Shown piece after piece: positions 31,641 to 40,885 of a stretch of DNA of 41,770 nucleotides (the first letter of the stretch is position 1; every line of letters begins with the position of its first letter). Position numbers and translations under genes: made by a program. Origin of the DNA: Bacillota bacterium (GTDB lineage: Bacteria; Bacillota; Bacilli; Alicyclobacillales; SLC66). Under the pieces are notes generated by a model. It saw only the letters and a list, made by a program, of their open reading frames with translations. It did not search any database and was not told the origin of the DNA. Location of the stretch: NCBI GenBank assembly GCA_026627345.1, contig JAPNUP010000047.1, positions 1-41,770 on the forward strand, given 5' to 3'.

Positions 31641-33419
31641 ATGGACTGGGAGACACTGCGTGCGAAGCTCGCGCTGCTTCCTGAGAAGCCGGGATGCTAC
31701 CGCATGCTCGACGATCGCGGAACCGTCATCTACGTCGGCAAAGCCAAGGTCCTTCGCAATCGGGTGCGTTCTTACTTTAGCGGCAGTCATGATGGGAAAA
31801 CACAGTTGATGGTTTCGCGGATCGCTGATTTTGAGTATATCGTGACCGATTCGGTAGCGGAAGCCTTAGTTCTCGAGTGCAATTTGATCAAGCATCACAT
31901 GCCTTATTACAACATCATGTTGCGCGACGACAAGACGTATCCATACATCAAGATCACGAAAGAAGAGCATCCGCGACTCGAAATAGTACGGCGTGTGCAA
32001 AAGGATCGGGCGGCCTATTTTGGACCCTATCCAAACGGTTCCGCGGCAGCTGAGACCAAGCAGTTGCTCGATCGCCTGTATCCACTGCGCAAATGCAAGC
32101 GCCTTAAACCTAAAGTCTGTCTTTATTATCACATTGGGCAGTGCTTGGCGCCTTGCGAGTTTGCGGTCGATGAGCGGGATTATGAACGCATCACTAAGGA
32201 GATCAGCGATTTTCTTCACGGTGGTCACCAACAGATTACGGCCGAGCTTACGCGCAAGATGGAACGAGAAGCGGAACAGCTGAATTTTGAACGCGCCGGG
32301 GAATTGCGCGATTTGATTCAGCAGATCGGCAAGGTCATGGAGACCCAGAAAGTGACCGTAGCCGATCAAGTGGATCGCGATGTTTTCGGTTCGTATGCAG
32401 ACAAAGGGTACCTGAGTATTCAGGTTTTTATGATACGCCAAGGCAAAATGGTCGAGCGCTCCGCGACAGTAGTACCGCACCACAACGCTGAGGCAGAAGA
32501 TCTCGGCTCTTATATCGCGCAGTTTTACTTTGACAACCCGGATATCCCTAAGGAGATTTTTACGCCCGAGGGGACCGATGTCGAAGGGCTCAAGGAGTTT
32601 CTGGGCGGCGTTAAGGTGGTGACGCCTAAGCGTGGCAAGAAACACGAGTTGCTCGAACTGGCGACTCATAACGCACGCTTGGCGCTTGAAGAGAAATTTC
32701 GCCTCATGGAGCAAGATGTGCGGCGCACGGTCAGTGCCGCACAAGAGTTGGCAGACGCACTTGGACTGCCTTCTGTACAACGCATCGAGGCGTTTGACAA
32801 CTCGAACACCCAAGGGGTTGATCCGGTAGCGGCGATGGTCGTTTTTGTCGATGGGCAACCAGTGCGTCGCGAATACCGCAAATATAAGATCAAGACGGTA
32901 CAAGGCCCGGACGATTACGCATCGATGCGCGAAGTGATTCGCCGGCGGTATACGCGCCTGCTCAAAGAAGGTCACCGTCTACCTCAGCTCGTATTGGTCG
33001 ACGGTGGGCGGGGGCAAATTGCGGCCGCACTCGACGTGCTGGAAAATGAATTGTCGCTGGATCTGCCTGTCTGCGGTTTGGCCAAAGATGATCGTCATCG
33101 TACGAGTCAACTTTTCTTTGGTGAAGAATCAGTTCCTGTTGCACTGGATCGGTTGTCACCTGCGTTTCACCTACTGACCCGTATCCAAGACGAGGTCCAT
33201 CGTTTCGCGATTACGTTTCATCGCGATCTGAGAAATAAAGGAACGATTCAGAGCCTGCTCGATGACATTCCAGGGGTGGGTGAAACCCGTCGCAAGCAGC
33301 TGTTGCGTCATTTTGGTTCACTGGCTGATATGCGTGGCGCGCCGCTCGAGGAGTTTCGCAAGGCAGGAATTGGCGATCAGTTGGCGAAAAAGATCATGGC
33401 GCACTTATCTAGTCTGTAG
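31641..33419 (+). CDS. uvrC: Excinuclease ABC subunit C
   Basis: 592 aa from the ATG at 31641 (GATAGGAGG upstream). Makes both incisions in nucleotide excision repair with UvrA and UvrB. Parts in order: GIY-YIG nuclease (PGCYRMLDDRGTVIYVGKAK, then SYFSG), a Cys-rich stretch (KCKRLKPKVCLYYHIGQCLAPCEF), UVR motif for UvrB (KMEREAEQLNFERAGELRDLI), RNase H-like 5' nuclease (EAFDNSNTQG, LVDGGRGQI), and C-terminal helix-hairpin-helix (DIPGVGETRRKQLLRHFGS). Complete and of normal length. Confidence 0.97.
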   Translation: MDWETLRAKLALLPEKPGCYRMLDDRGTVIYVGKAKVLRNRVRSYFSGSHDGKTQLMVSRIADFEYIVTDSVAEALVLECNLIKHHMPYYNIMLRDDKTYPYIKITKEEHPRLEIVRRVQKDRAAYFGPYPNGSAAAETKQLLDRLYPLRKCKRLKPKVCLYYHIGQCLAPCEFAVDERDYERITKEISDFLHGGHQQITAELTRKMEREAEQLNFERAGELRDLIQQIGKVMETQKVTVADQVDRDVFGSYADKGYLSIQVFMIRQGKMVERSATVVPHHNAEAEDLGSYIAQFYFDNPDIPKEIFTPEGTDVEGLKEFLGGVKVVTPKRGKKHELLELATHNARLALEEKFRLMEQDVRRTVSAAQELADALGLPSVQRIEAFDNSNTQGVDPVAAMVVFVDGQPVRREYRKYKIKTVQGPDDYASMREVIRRRYTRLLKEGHRLPQLVLVDGGRGQIAAALDVLENELSLDLPVCGLAKDDRHRTSQLFFGEESVPVALDRLSPAFHLLTRIQDEVHRFAITFHRDLRNKGTIQSLLDDIPGVGETRRKQLLRHFGSLADMRGAPLEEFRKAGIGDQLAKKIMAHLSSL

Positions 33420-33466
33420 GAGCGGATAAACTGAAAGATCATAGGTACAAAGAGAGGATGTTTCAC

Positions 33467-34648
33467 ATGTTGGTTCAACCGAGAATTCGCGGTTTCATCT
33501 GTACGACGGCGCATCCGCAGGGATGTGCAGGTCAGGTGCGCGAGCAGATCGCTCATGTCCGTGCACAGGCGCCCATCACAGGCCCGAAGAATGTGCTTGT
33601 CATTGGCAGCTCTACTGGCTATGGTCTAGCGACGAGAATAGCGGCTGCGTTTGGCGGCGGTGCATCGACGCTCGGCGTGTGCTTCGAGCGAGCAGCGGAG
33701 GACGGTCGTACGGCTACAGCTGGTTGGTATAATACCGCAGCCTTTGAGCAAGAGGCGGCTAGTGCGGGACTGTACGCGCAGACGATTGTGGGTGATGCAT
33801 TCAGTCGTGCGATCAAAGATGAAGTGTGTGATCGCATTCGGCGCGATCTTGGGCAAGTAGACCTCGTCATTTACAGTTTGGCGTCACCACGGCGGACCGA
33901 TCCGTTAACAGGGGTAACACATGTGTCTGCGATCAAGCCGATCGGTAACACGTTTGCCAATAAGACGGTCGATGTGCAACAAGGTGTCGTCAAGCCAGTT
34001 TCGATCGAGCCTGCGACCGAAGATGAGATTGCGGGTACTATAGCTGTGATGGGCGGCGAGGACTGGGCGTTGTGGATGAACGCTTTGCGCAGTGCCGGGG
34101 TCTTGGCGCCAGACGCGGTGACAGTCGCATACTCTTATATTGGCCCTGCTTTGACGAGAGCCATTTATCGAGAAGGTACTATTGGCCGCGCGAAAGACCA
34201 TTTGGAGGCGACCGCTCACGCGCTGACGGCTGATGGTCTGCGGGCTTACGTTGCCGTCAACAAGGCAGTGGTGACGCAGTCTAGCTCGGCCATCCCTGTG
34301 GTGCCGCTGTATATCTCGCTGCTCTTTGGTGTCATGAAAGAAAAAGGGTTGCATGAAGGATGTATCGAACAGATGTACCGGTTATTGGCCGAACGGCTCT
34401 ATGCAGGCGGCTCCGTACCCGTGGATGAGGCCGGAAGAATCCGGTTGGATGAACGAGAGATGCAGGCAGACGTACAGGCCCAGGTAGCGGCGCTTTGGGA
34501 CCTTGTCGACACGGACAATCTGGAGCAACTGGCCGATCTCAAAGGCTATAGGGAAGACTTCCTGCAGCTCTTTGGTTTTGCGACAGAGGGCGTGGATTAC
34601 GGGACGGAAGTGGAGCCTGTCGTGCCTATCAGGTCACTCGAGGATTGA
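33467..34648 (+). CDS. fabV: Trans-2-enoyl-CoA / enoyl-ACP reductase, FabV family
   Basis: 393 aa from the ATG at 33467; AGAGAGG spacing and the family N-terminus (MLVQPRIRGFICTTAHPQGC) exclude the ATG at 33458. NADH-dependent reductase of the last fatty-acid elongation step or of crotonyl-CoA. Nucleotide-binding VLVIGSSTGYGLATR, VDLVIYSLASPRR, VYSY-like segment, and the FabV Y-x8-K pair: Y234 and K243 in YREGTIGRAK. FabV lends triclosan resistance in other bacteria (established for the family). Single-gene unit; the next promoter overlaps its stop. Confidence 0.95.
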   Translation: MLVQPRIRGFICTTAHPQGCAGQVREQIAHVRAQAPITGPKNVLVIGSSTGYGLATRIAAAFGGGASTLGVCFERAAEDGRTATAGWYNTAAFEQEAASAGLYAQTIVGDAFSRAIKDEVCDRIRRDLGQVDLVIYSLASPRRTDPLTGVTHVSAIKPIGNTFANKTVDVQQGVVKPVSIEPATEDEIAGTIAVMGGEDWALWMNALRSAGVLAPDAVTVAYSYIGPALTRAIYREGTIGRAKDHLEATAHALTADGLRAYVAVNKAVVTQSSSAIPVVPLYISLLFGVMKEKGLHEGCIEQMYRLLAERLYAGGSVPVDEAGRIRLDEREMQADVQAQVAALWDLVDTDNLEQLADLKGYREDFLQLFGFATEGVDYGTEVEPVVPIRSLED

Positions 34649-34674
34649 CGAAACTCACGCATCTGTGGTAAATT
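34645..34674 (+). promoter_or_regulatory. Promoter of the SAM-riboswitch metX-hom unit
   Basis: TTGACG (34645-34650), 18 bp, TGG plus TAAATT (34669-34674), an extended -10. It overlaps the fabV stop codon and lies 22 bases before the aptamer. Confidence 0.65.
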
Positions 34675-34696
34675 GCGTACAACTTCATATCGGATG

Positions 34697-34860
34697 AACT
34701 CTTATCGAGAGTGGCGGAGGGACTGGCCCTTTGAAGCCCGGCAACCGTCTTTGCAGATGCAAAGATAGGTGCTAATTCCAGCAAAAGCGCGTGCGCTTTT
34801 GGGAGATGAGAGGGGTGCTTTGCTATATTTGTGTAACCCCCTCTCTGCGAGGGGGTTTTT
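34697..34860 (+). promoter_or_regulatory. SAM-I (S-box) riboswitch with terminator, upstream of metX
   Basis: Canonical aptamer: P1 strand CTCTTATC (34699-34706), then GAGAG, GGAGGGACTGGCCC, TGAAGCCCGGCAACC, GGTGCTAATTCC, and closing GATGAGAG (34805-34812). The expression platform has terminator AACCCCCTC (34835-34843) / GAGGGGGTT (34849-34857) plus T5. GAGAGGGGT at the aptamer end can pair with ACCCCCTCTC as antiterminator. SAM binding should stop transcription of metX and hom. The GAGGGGG arm also serves as the metX Shine-Dalgarno. Confidence 0.97.
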
Positions 34861-34863
34861 ACT

Positions 34864-35955
34864 TTGAGTGTGCAACTACGGAAACCGCAAGATGATGACC
34901 GTTGTCACGTCGTGCTGCCTGCTTTTGTACCGGAATTTGGAGATGTTATTCCTGAGGTGCGCGTGCGCTATGAAACCTACGGGCGACTGAATGCGGCGGG
35001 AGATAACGCTATTTTACTGTGCCACGCATTGACTGGTGACGCGCACGCAGGGGACAGTGAGGGCGCACCTGGCTGGTGGGGACCGCTGATCGGTCCGGGT
35101 CGGGCGCTCGACACGGAACGCTATTTTGTTGTTTGCAGTAATGTGCTTGGCGGGTGTGCCGGGACTACGGGACCAGCGAGTTTTGTGCCCGGGACGACGC
35201 GAGCCTACGGTGCCTTGTTTCCTGAGATCAGTATCCGCGATATGGTGCGCGTGCAACGCCAGTGGCTAGAGATGCTTGGCGTCACGCGTTTGGAGGCTGT
35301 GATCGGCGGATCTATGGGTGGTATGCAAGCGCTAGAATGGGCGGTCATGTACCCGGAGTTGTGCGCGCGCACGGGTGTGTTGGCGGCGACACCTGTATTC
35401 TCGGCGATGGGCCTCGCGTATAACCAAGTCATGCGCGAGGCGATTACGTCTGACCCCGCCTATCATGGCGGTGACTATGCTGCCCATGGTGTAGCGCCAG
35501 AGGCGGGTTTGCGCATCGCCCGGATGCTAGGCATGATCACCTATCGCACGGCAGATCTGTTTGAAGAACGTTTCGGTCGGACGACAAGCGATGAGTTGCG
35601 ACCTGAGTATCAGGTCGGCCGCTACCTGCGACATCACGGCGACAAATTGGTCGCTCGTTTTGATGCCAATGCGTATCTGACGCTCATGCGCGCTATGGAT
35701 GGCCACGACATTGGCCGCGCACGTGACGGCGTGGCAAACGCTTATGCACGAGTGCGCGGGCACTTGTCGTTTGTCGGGATCGACGACGATCTTCTGTATC
35801 CAGCGAAGGCCATGCAAGCGGCAACGGCGAAAGCCCAAGCGTGTGGTGTGCATGCCACATATACCCACATTCACAGTTCGTACGGCCACGATGCATTCTT
35901 ATTGGAGTTTGCGCAACTGACGCACTGGCTTCACCAATTTCTGAGTGCGTGTTGA
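34864..35955 (+). CDS. metX: Homoserine O-acetyltransferase
   Basis: 363 aa from a TTG at 34864 with GAGGGGG 8 bases upstream (a GTG at 34870 is also in frame). Alpha/beta-hydrolase fold: VRYETYGRLNAAGDNAILLCHALTGD, nucleophile Ser150 in GGSMGGMQALEW, Asp307/309 region GIDDDLLYP, and His342 in YGHDAF. It acylates homoserine for methionine synthesis; acetyl versus succinyl specificity cannot be read safely. Controlled by the SAM riboswitch directly upstream. Confidence 0.95.
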   Translation: MSVQLRKPQDDDRCHVVLPAFVPEFGDVIPEVRVRYETYGRLNAAGDNAILLCHALTGDAHAGDSEGAPGWWGPLIGPGRALDTERYFVVCSNVLGGCAGTTGPASFVPGTTRAYGALFPEISIRDMVRVQRQWLEMLGVTRLEAVIGGSMGGMQALEWAVMYPELCARTGVLAATPVFSAMGLAYNQVMREAITSDPAYHGGDYAAHGVAPEAGLRIARMLGMITYRTADLFEERFGRTTSDELRPEYQVGRYLRHHGDKLVARFDANAYLTLMRAMDGHDIGRARDGVANAYARVRGHLSFVGIDDDLLYPAKAMQAATAKAQACGVHATYTHIHSSYGHDAFLLEFAQLTHWLHQFLSAC

Positions 35956-35999
35956 CCATTGAGTCGACTAATCGAGAGAAGAATGGGTGAGTGATAAGC

Positions 36000-37370
36000 G
36001 TGGAGGCAGTGCACAGTCACAGGTCTTTACATGTCGAGCCGCGCGTGATGGGCCTTGGTATACTGGGCCTCGGCACCGTCGGTTGCGGCGTAGTCAAGGC
36101 GCTACGCACGCAGGCAGAGAGTATCGCGCATACAGGGTGGCGCCCAGAGATCAAACGCATTTTGGTGCGCGATATCGAAAAGCCACGTCAGGTGCAGGTC
36201 GATCGAACGTTACTGACCCATGATGCGCAAGTGGTCGTCCATGACCCGGATATTCAGGTGCTCATAGAGGTGATCGGCGGCATTGAACCCGCGCGTACGT
36301 GTATCACAGAGGCGCTGCTGGCTGGCAAACACGTGATTACAGCTAATAAAGAACTACTGGCTAAACACGGGGATGAACTGATGACTCTCGCTCGCAGGCA
36401 AGGCGTACGCTTGCTGTTTGAAGCCAGTGTAGCCGGAGGTATCCCCATTGTTCACATGGTAGAGGCCTATTTGACTGCCAATCGCATTTTGGCGATCCGT
36501 GGGATTCTCAATGGGACGTGCAATTACATCTTGACCAAAATGGAGGAGCAAGGGCTGACTTTTGCGGAGGCTTTGTACAATGCACAGGAGTTGGGATATG
36601 CAGAGGCCGACCCGGAAAGCGATATCGAAGGCTATGACGCCGCCTACAAACTCTGTATCCTCGCCAATCTCGCCTTTTCCCAGCAGACGCCGATCACGGC
36701 CGTCAAGCGCTCGGGTATCACTACGCTCGCACCGATTGATCTGCGCATGGCTAAGCAGTTTGGCACGGCACTTAAACTGATTGGCATTGCACGACTGGTC
36801 GACGGACGCCCAGAGCTAGAGGTAGGGCTCCGGTTTCTTGCGCAAGGCGATGCACTGGCTTCTGTACGCGACGTATTTAACGCAGTAACGCTTACAGCGG
36901 ACGTGGTCGGAGATCTGACGTTCATCGGTCGCGGGGCAGGTGAACTTCCGACTGCCAGCGCGGTGATCGAAGACCTGATGGAAGTCCTGCGCGCACCGAA
37001 CGTACCTGTGCGCAGCGCAGTGCAGTCGCGGCATGACACGGACCGGGCAGACGCGCCGGGCGTTATCCGTGCTCCACACCAGGATACTACGCGCACGCCG
37101 CTTTTGTACGTTCGACTTCGGGTGAAGGGGAACGAGCCGACCGCTGAGCACGATGCGTTGCAGGCCCTCTGGCGAGAAGAGGTGCGGTGCGGTTTTTTGG
37201 AAACGCATGCGACGGGTGCGGAGGTATGCGACGTGATTGCCATTTTGCAGGATGCAGACGCGTACTCGGCCGAACGCCTGGCCCACGTGGTGGGCGGTAA
37301 GGTGGAATTTACAGCGCCTTTTGACGCGCCTTTGCCCTCAGTACGCTCGCGGGTCACGATGATGTCATAA
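36000..37370 (+). CDS. hom: Homoserine dehydrogenase
   Basis: 456 aa if GTG 36000 is used (GGTGAGTGAT upstream); GTG 35991 is possible. Makes homoserine from aspartate semialdehyde. NAD(P)-binding GLGILGLGTVGCGVVKAL, then ANKELLAKHG, VAGGIPIV, LNGTCNYILTKM, GYAEADPESDIEGYDAAYKLCILA (active-site Asp and Lys region). The C-terminus (YVRLRVKGNEPTAEHDALQAL...) sits where most Firmicute enzymes have an ACT domain, but lacks the usual DRPGVLA start, so feedback control may differ. It follows metX by about 40 bases and so shares the SAM riboswitch, which would also limit homoserine for threonine. Confidence 0.94.
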   Translation: MEAVHSHRSLHVEPRVMGLGILGLGTVGCGVVKALRTQAESIAHTGWRPEIKRILVRDIEKPRQVQVDRTLLTHDAQVVVHDPDIQVLIEVIGGIEPARTCITEALLAGKHVITANKELLAKHGDELMTLARRQGVRLLFEASVAGGIPIVHMVEAYLTANRILAIRGILNGTCNYILTKMEEQGLTFAEALYNAQELGYAEADPESDIEGYDAAYKLCILANLAFSQQTPITAVKRSGITTLAPIDLRMAKQFGTALKLIGIARLVDGRPELEVGLRFLAQGDALASVRDVFNAVTLTADVVGDLTFIGRGAGELPTASAVIEDLMEVLRAPNVPVRSAVQSRHDTDRADAPGVIRAPHQDTTRTPLLYVRLRVKGNEPTAEHDALQALWREEVRCGFLETHATGAEVCDVIAILQDADAYSAERLAHVVGGKVEFTAPFDAPLPSVRSRVTMMS

Positions 37371-37404
37371 CTTTCCGAGTATGAGGTGCGGTGATTGCGC
37401 TTCC

Positions 37405-37433
37405 TTGACACGAGCTATCCCCAGTCTTACAAT
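37405..37433 (+). promoter_or_regulatory. Promoter of sdhCAB
   Basis: TTGACA (37405-37410), exactly 17 bp, TACAAT (37428-37433): a near-consensus sigma-A promoter, with a leader of about 50 nt. Confidence 0.85.
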
Positions 37434-37491
37434 CTTCTCTGGGTATGCGGACACCGTTTCATAAAGGTTCCGTGAGGAAGGAGGAGCGTCT

Positions 37492-38115
37492 GTGGCAGTA
37501 GCGTCAACGACGGTCAACCGCGATTTTCTATTTCGCCGGCTTCATACGCTTGCAGGTGTCATACCGGTCGGGTTGTTCTTGATCGAGCATTTGTTTACCA
37601 ATGTGACGGTCACTATGGGGCCAAGTGTATACAATGCTGCGGTGAACACCATCCAACACATTCCCTTTTTGCATGTGGTGGAATTCGTGTTCATCTTTTT
37701 GCCACTTTTGTACCATGGGGTTTTCGGCCTGTATGTCGCGTATACCGCAGGCTATAACAATAGGCAGTTCAGCTGGTTTCGCAACCAACTGTTCGTTTGG
37801 CAGCGGGTGACCGGCGTCTTTACGTTTGTTTTCATCATTTATCACCTCTGGACGACGCGATTTAGCGGTCAGGAACCAAATTTCACCTTTGTACATAACC
37901 TCGTGAGCAACAATTTCAATTTTATTTTCATTTTGTTAGGGGTTATAGCAGCAACGTTTCACTTCTCTAATGGACTATGGTCGTTCATGGTACACTGGGG
38001 AATCACGGTCGGACCCCGTGCGCAACGGATTTCTGGTGTCGTGATGTTAGCCTTGTTTGTCATCCTTGCCTTCGTCGGAGTGGACGCGTTGATCACTTTC
38101 CGGGTTACGGCTTAA
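37492..38115 (+). CDS. sdhC: Succinate dehydrogenase cytochrome b558 subunit
   Basis: 207 aa, GTG start after GGAAGGAGGAG. Single membrane subunit with five helices of the Bacillus type that binds two hemes and replaces SdhC plus SdhD; candidate heme ligands are the histidines in RRLHTLAGVIPVGLFLIEHLF, LLYHGVFGLY, FIIYHLW and TFHFSNGLW. It passes electrons from SdhA/B to menaquinone. First gene of the operon. Confidence 0.95.
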   Translation: MAVASTTVNRDFLFRRLHTLAGVIPVGLFLIEHLFTNVTVTMGPSVYNAAVNTIQHIPFLHVVEFVFIFLPLLYHGVFGLYVAYTAGYNNRQFSWFRNQLFVWQRVTGVFTFVFIIYHLWTTRFSGQEPNFTFVHNLVSNNFNFIFILLGVIAATFHFSNGLWSFMVHWGITVGPRAQRISGVVMLALFVILAFVGVDALITFRVTA

Positions 38116-38163
38116 GTGAGCAAGGCGACATACGTTTCTGTCTAGATTGGAGGGTTCAGTGCG

Positions 38164-39897
38164 ATGGCTTCGCAAAAGATCATTATTGTGGGCGGCGGAT
38201 TGGCTGGGCTGATGGCTACCATCAAAGTGGCGGAAGCAGGAACGCCAGTTGACTTGTTTTCATTGGTACCAGTCAAGCGCTCGCACTCCGTTTGTGCGCA
38301 AGGCGGTATCAACGGTGCAGTCAACACGAAAGGTGAAGGAGACTCACCTTGGACTCACTTCGATGACACGATCTACGGTGGCGACTTTCTGGCCAACCAG
38401 CCTCCTGTGCTAGGCATGTGCGAGGCGGCGCCAGGCATTATCCACCTGATGGACCGGATGGGTGTCATGTTTAATCGCACGCCAGAAGGGTTGCTGGACT
38501 TTAGGCGTTTTGGCGGCACTAAACACCACCGGACTGCGTTTGCGGGTGCAACCACAGGGCAACAGTTGCTGTACGCGTTGGACGAGCAGGTCAGGCGCTA
38601 TGAGGCTGCAGGCTTGGTGCAAAAGTACGAGGGGTGGGAATTTACCCGCGCGATCATCGATGACGACAACACATGTCGCGGTATCGTCGCACAAGATCTG
38701 CGCACCATGGAAATCAAGGCGTTCGCAGCAGACGCGGTGATTCTGGCGACAGGTGGGCCTGGGATTATCTTCGGAAAAAGTACGAATTCGGTGATTAATA
38801 CAGGGACTGCAGCGTCGGCTGTGTATCAGCAGGGCGTCACCTATGCCAACGGCGAGTTTATCCAAATTCATCCAACAGCGATTCCGGGGGACGACAAGTT
38901 GCGTCTCATGTCTGAATCGGCACGCGGTGAAGGTGGAAGGGTATGGACCTATAAGGACGGAAAACCATGGTATTTTCTCGAGGAGAAGTATCCGGAGTAC
39001 GGCAATCTGGTACCGCGCGATATTGCCACTCGTGAGATTTTTAATGTTTGTGTGGACCAGAAGCTCGGCATTGATGGAGAGAATATGGTCTACCTCGACG
39101 TTTCGCACATCCCTGCGTCAGTACTTAACGTTAAGCTCGGTGGGATTCTCGAGATCTACGAAAAATTCGTGGGTGACGATCCGCGCAAAGTCCCTATGCG
39201 CATTTTCCCGGCAGTACACTACTCGATGGGCGGAATCTGGGTAGACTACGACCAGATGACGCACGTACCGGGGTTATTTGCCTGTGGCGAATGCGACTAC
39301 CAGTATCATGGAGCAAACCGCTTGGGCGCCAACTCGCTTTTGTCATCCATTTACGGTGGCATGATTACGGGACCGTCGGCTCTGCGGTATGTGTCTGGGC
39401 AGCGTAAAGGCAGTGATGCCGTTTCACCGAGCCTGCTTGAACAGGCGCAACGCGAGGAACAGGCGCGCTACGATGGAATCTTGCGCATGGACGGCACGGA
39501 GAATCCTTATCTGATCGGGCGGGAGCTTGGTCAGTGGATGACGGACAACGTGACAGTGGTGCGCTACAATGATAGACTACAAAAGACGGATGAAAAGATT
39601 CAAGAACTGATGCAACGTTGGCACCGGATCGGCATGTCCGATACGTCTAAATGGCAGAATCAGATGGCCCCTTACACACGACAGTTATGGAACATGTTAG
39701 AGCTGGCGCGTGTGATCACGATTGGCGCGCTGTTGCGCAATGAGAGTCGCGGTGCTCACTATAAGCCGGACTATCCGGAGCGAGACGACGAGAATTTCCT
39801 TAAGACGACCCTTGCATCCTGGACCCCAGATGGTCCATCCATCTCGTACGAGGATGTCGATGTGTCCTTGATCCGTCCTCGAATCCGTAAGTATTGA
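38164..39897 (+). CDS. sdhA: Succinate dehydrogenase flavoprotein subunit
   Basis: 577 aa, ATG after TTGGAGGG. FAD dinucleotide fold IIVGGGLAGLMA (residues 7-18); covalent FAD ligand His41 in RSHSVCAQGGINGAVNTKG; active-site region IQIHPTAIPGDDKLRLMSESARGEGG; and late HYSMGGIWVDYDQMT, GANRLGANSLLS. Oxidises succinate to fumarate in the TCA cycle on the inner face of the membrane. Very close to the B. subtilis subunit by eye. Confidence 0.98.
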   Translation: MASQKIIIVGGGLAGLMATIKVAEAGTPVDLFSLVPVKRSHSVCAQGGINGAVNTKGEGDSPWTHFDDTIYGGDFLANQPPVLGMCEAAPGIIHLMDRMGVMFNRTPEGLLDFRRFGGTKHHRTAFAGATTGQQLLYALDEQVRRYEAAGLVQKYEGWEFTRAIIDDDNTCRGIVAQDLRTMEIKAFAADAVILATGGPGIIFGKSTNSVINTGTAASAVYQQGVTYANGEFIQIHPTAIPGDDKLRLMSESARGEGGRVWTYKDGKPWYFLEEKYPEYGNLVPRDIATREIFNVCVDQKLGIDGENMVYLDVSHIPASVLNVKLGGILEIYEKFVGDDPRKVPMRIFPAVHYSMGGIWVDYDQMTHVPGLFACGECDYQYHGANRLGANSLLSSIYGGMITGPSALRYVSGQRKGSDAVSPSLLEQAQREEQARYDGILRMDGTENPYLIGRELGQWMTDNVTVVRYNDRLQKTDEKIQELMQRWHRIGMSDTSKWQNQMAPYTRQLWNMLELARVITIGALLRNESRGAHYKPDYPERDDENFLKTTLASWTPDGPSISYEDVDVSLIRPRIRKY

Positions 39898-39928
39898 GCA
39901 GATCATTCAAGGCAGGAGGCGATGGGCA

Positions 39929-40705
39929 ATGGCCTTGATGGAAAATGAAGCAAGAGATCAACAGCGCATGGTTCATCTGGTGATTGAGCGGCAAGAAGAC
40001 GCACAGAGCGAACCGTATACAGAAGAGTTTCGTGTGCCGTGGCGTCCGGGTATGAACGTCATTGCGGCGCTTATGGAGATCCAACGCAATCCTGTGAATG
40101 CGCGCGGTGAGGCTGTCCGGCCAGTGACTTGGGAGATGAATTGCCTCGAGGAAGTGTGCGGGGCGTGTATGATGGTGATCAACGACAAACCGCGCCAAGC
40201 TTGTTCGGCTTTGATCGATCAACTCGCGCAGCCGATTCGCTTGCGTCCCGCGCGCACCTTTCCGGTGGTGCGTGACTTGGTTGTTAATCGTACTCGGATG
40301 TTCGATGCACTCAAGCGCGTAAAAGCGTGGGTTCCCATTGACGGTACGTATGATCTCGGGCCAGGTCCGCGGATGGCCGAGGCAGAGCGGCAGTGGGCCT
40401 ATGAGTTATCCAAGTGTTTCACGTGTGGCGCATGCGTGGAAGCTTGTCCGAATGTCAACGAAAAGACATCTTTTATCGGTCCTTTCGCGATCTCCCAAGC
40501 ACGCCTATTTAATACCCACCCGACGGGTTCCATGCACAAAGAGGAGCGATATGAGTCGCTGCTCGGCGAAGGGGGCATCCATGAATGTGGAAACTCCCAG
40601 AACTGTGTTCAGGTCTGCCCTAAAGGGATTCCGCTGACGACATCCATTGCAGCGATGAACAGAGACGTGAACCGGTATGCGTTCTCCAGCTGGTTACGGA
40701 ACTGA
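39929..40705 (+). CDS. sdhB: Succinate dehydrogenase iron-sulfur subunit
   Basis: 258 aa, ATG after GGCAGGAGGCGAT. N-terminal plant-type [2Fe-2S] site NCLEEVCGACMMVINDKPRQAC; C-terminal ferredoxin domain CFTCGACVEACPNV and CGNSQNCVQVCPKGIP for the 4Fe-4S and 3Fe-4S clusters. It links SdhA to SdhC. Last gene of the operon; the next element is a 25-bp hairpin terminator. Confidence 0.97.
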   Translation: MALMENEARDQQRMVHLVIERQEDAQSEPYTEEFRVPWRPGMNVIAALMEIQRNPVNARGEAVRPVTWEMNCLEEVCGACMMVINDKPRQACSALIDQLAQPIRLRPARTFPVVRDLVVNRTRMFDALKRVKAWVPIDGTYDLGPGPRMAEAERQWAYELSKCFTCGACVEACPNVNEKTSFIGPFAISQARLFNTHPTGSMHKEERYESLLGEGGIHECGNSQNCVQVCPKGIPLTTSIAAMNRDVNRYAFSSWLRN

Positions 40706-40712
40706 TCGTACA

Positions 40713-40768
40713 GATAGAATCAAAAAAGCTGCTCATCCATGCTGATGGGCGGCTTTTTTGATTCTATC
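40713..40768. terminator. Terminator after sdhB
   Basis: 25-bp stem, GATAGAATCAAAAAAGC... (40713-40737) with its complement (40744-40768), loop CATGCT, G-T wobbles near the top. An internal T6 on each strand makes it usable in both directions. Confidence 0.9.
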
Positions 40769-40885
40769 TTGGCCGCCCATATGCGGAACTTATCTGCACA
40801 CCCAATTTGCACACCTCATACAATACGGTAACTGTATCCCGATCCCTTGTGGCAGCAGGATTTCAAACAAGGAGGGATAGCTAAA

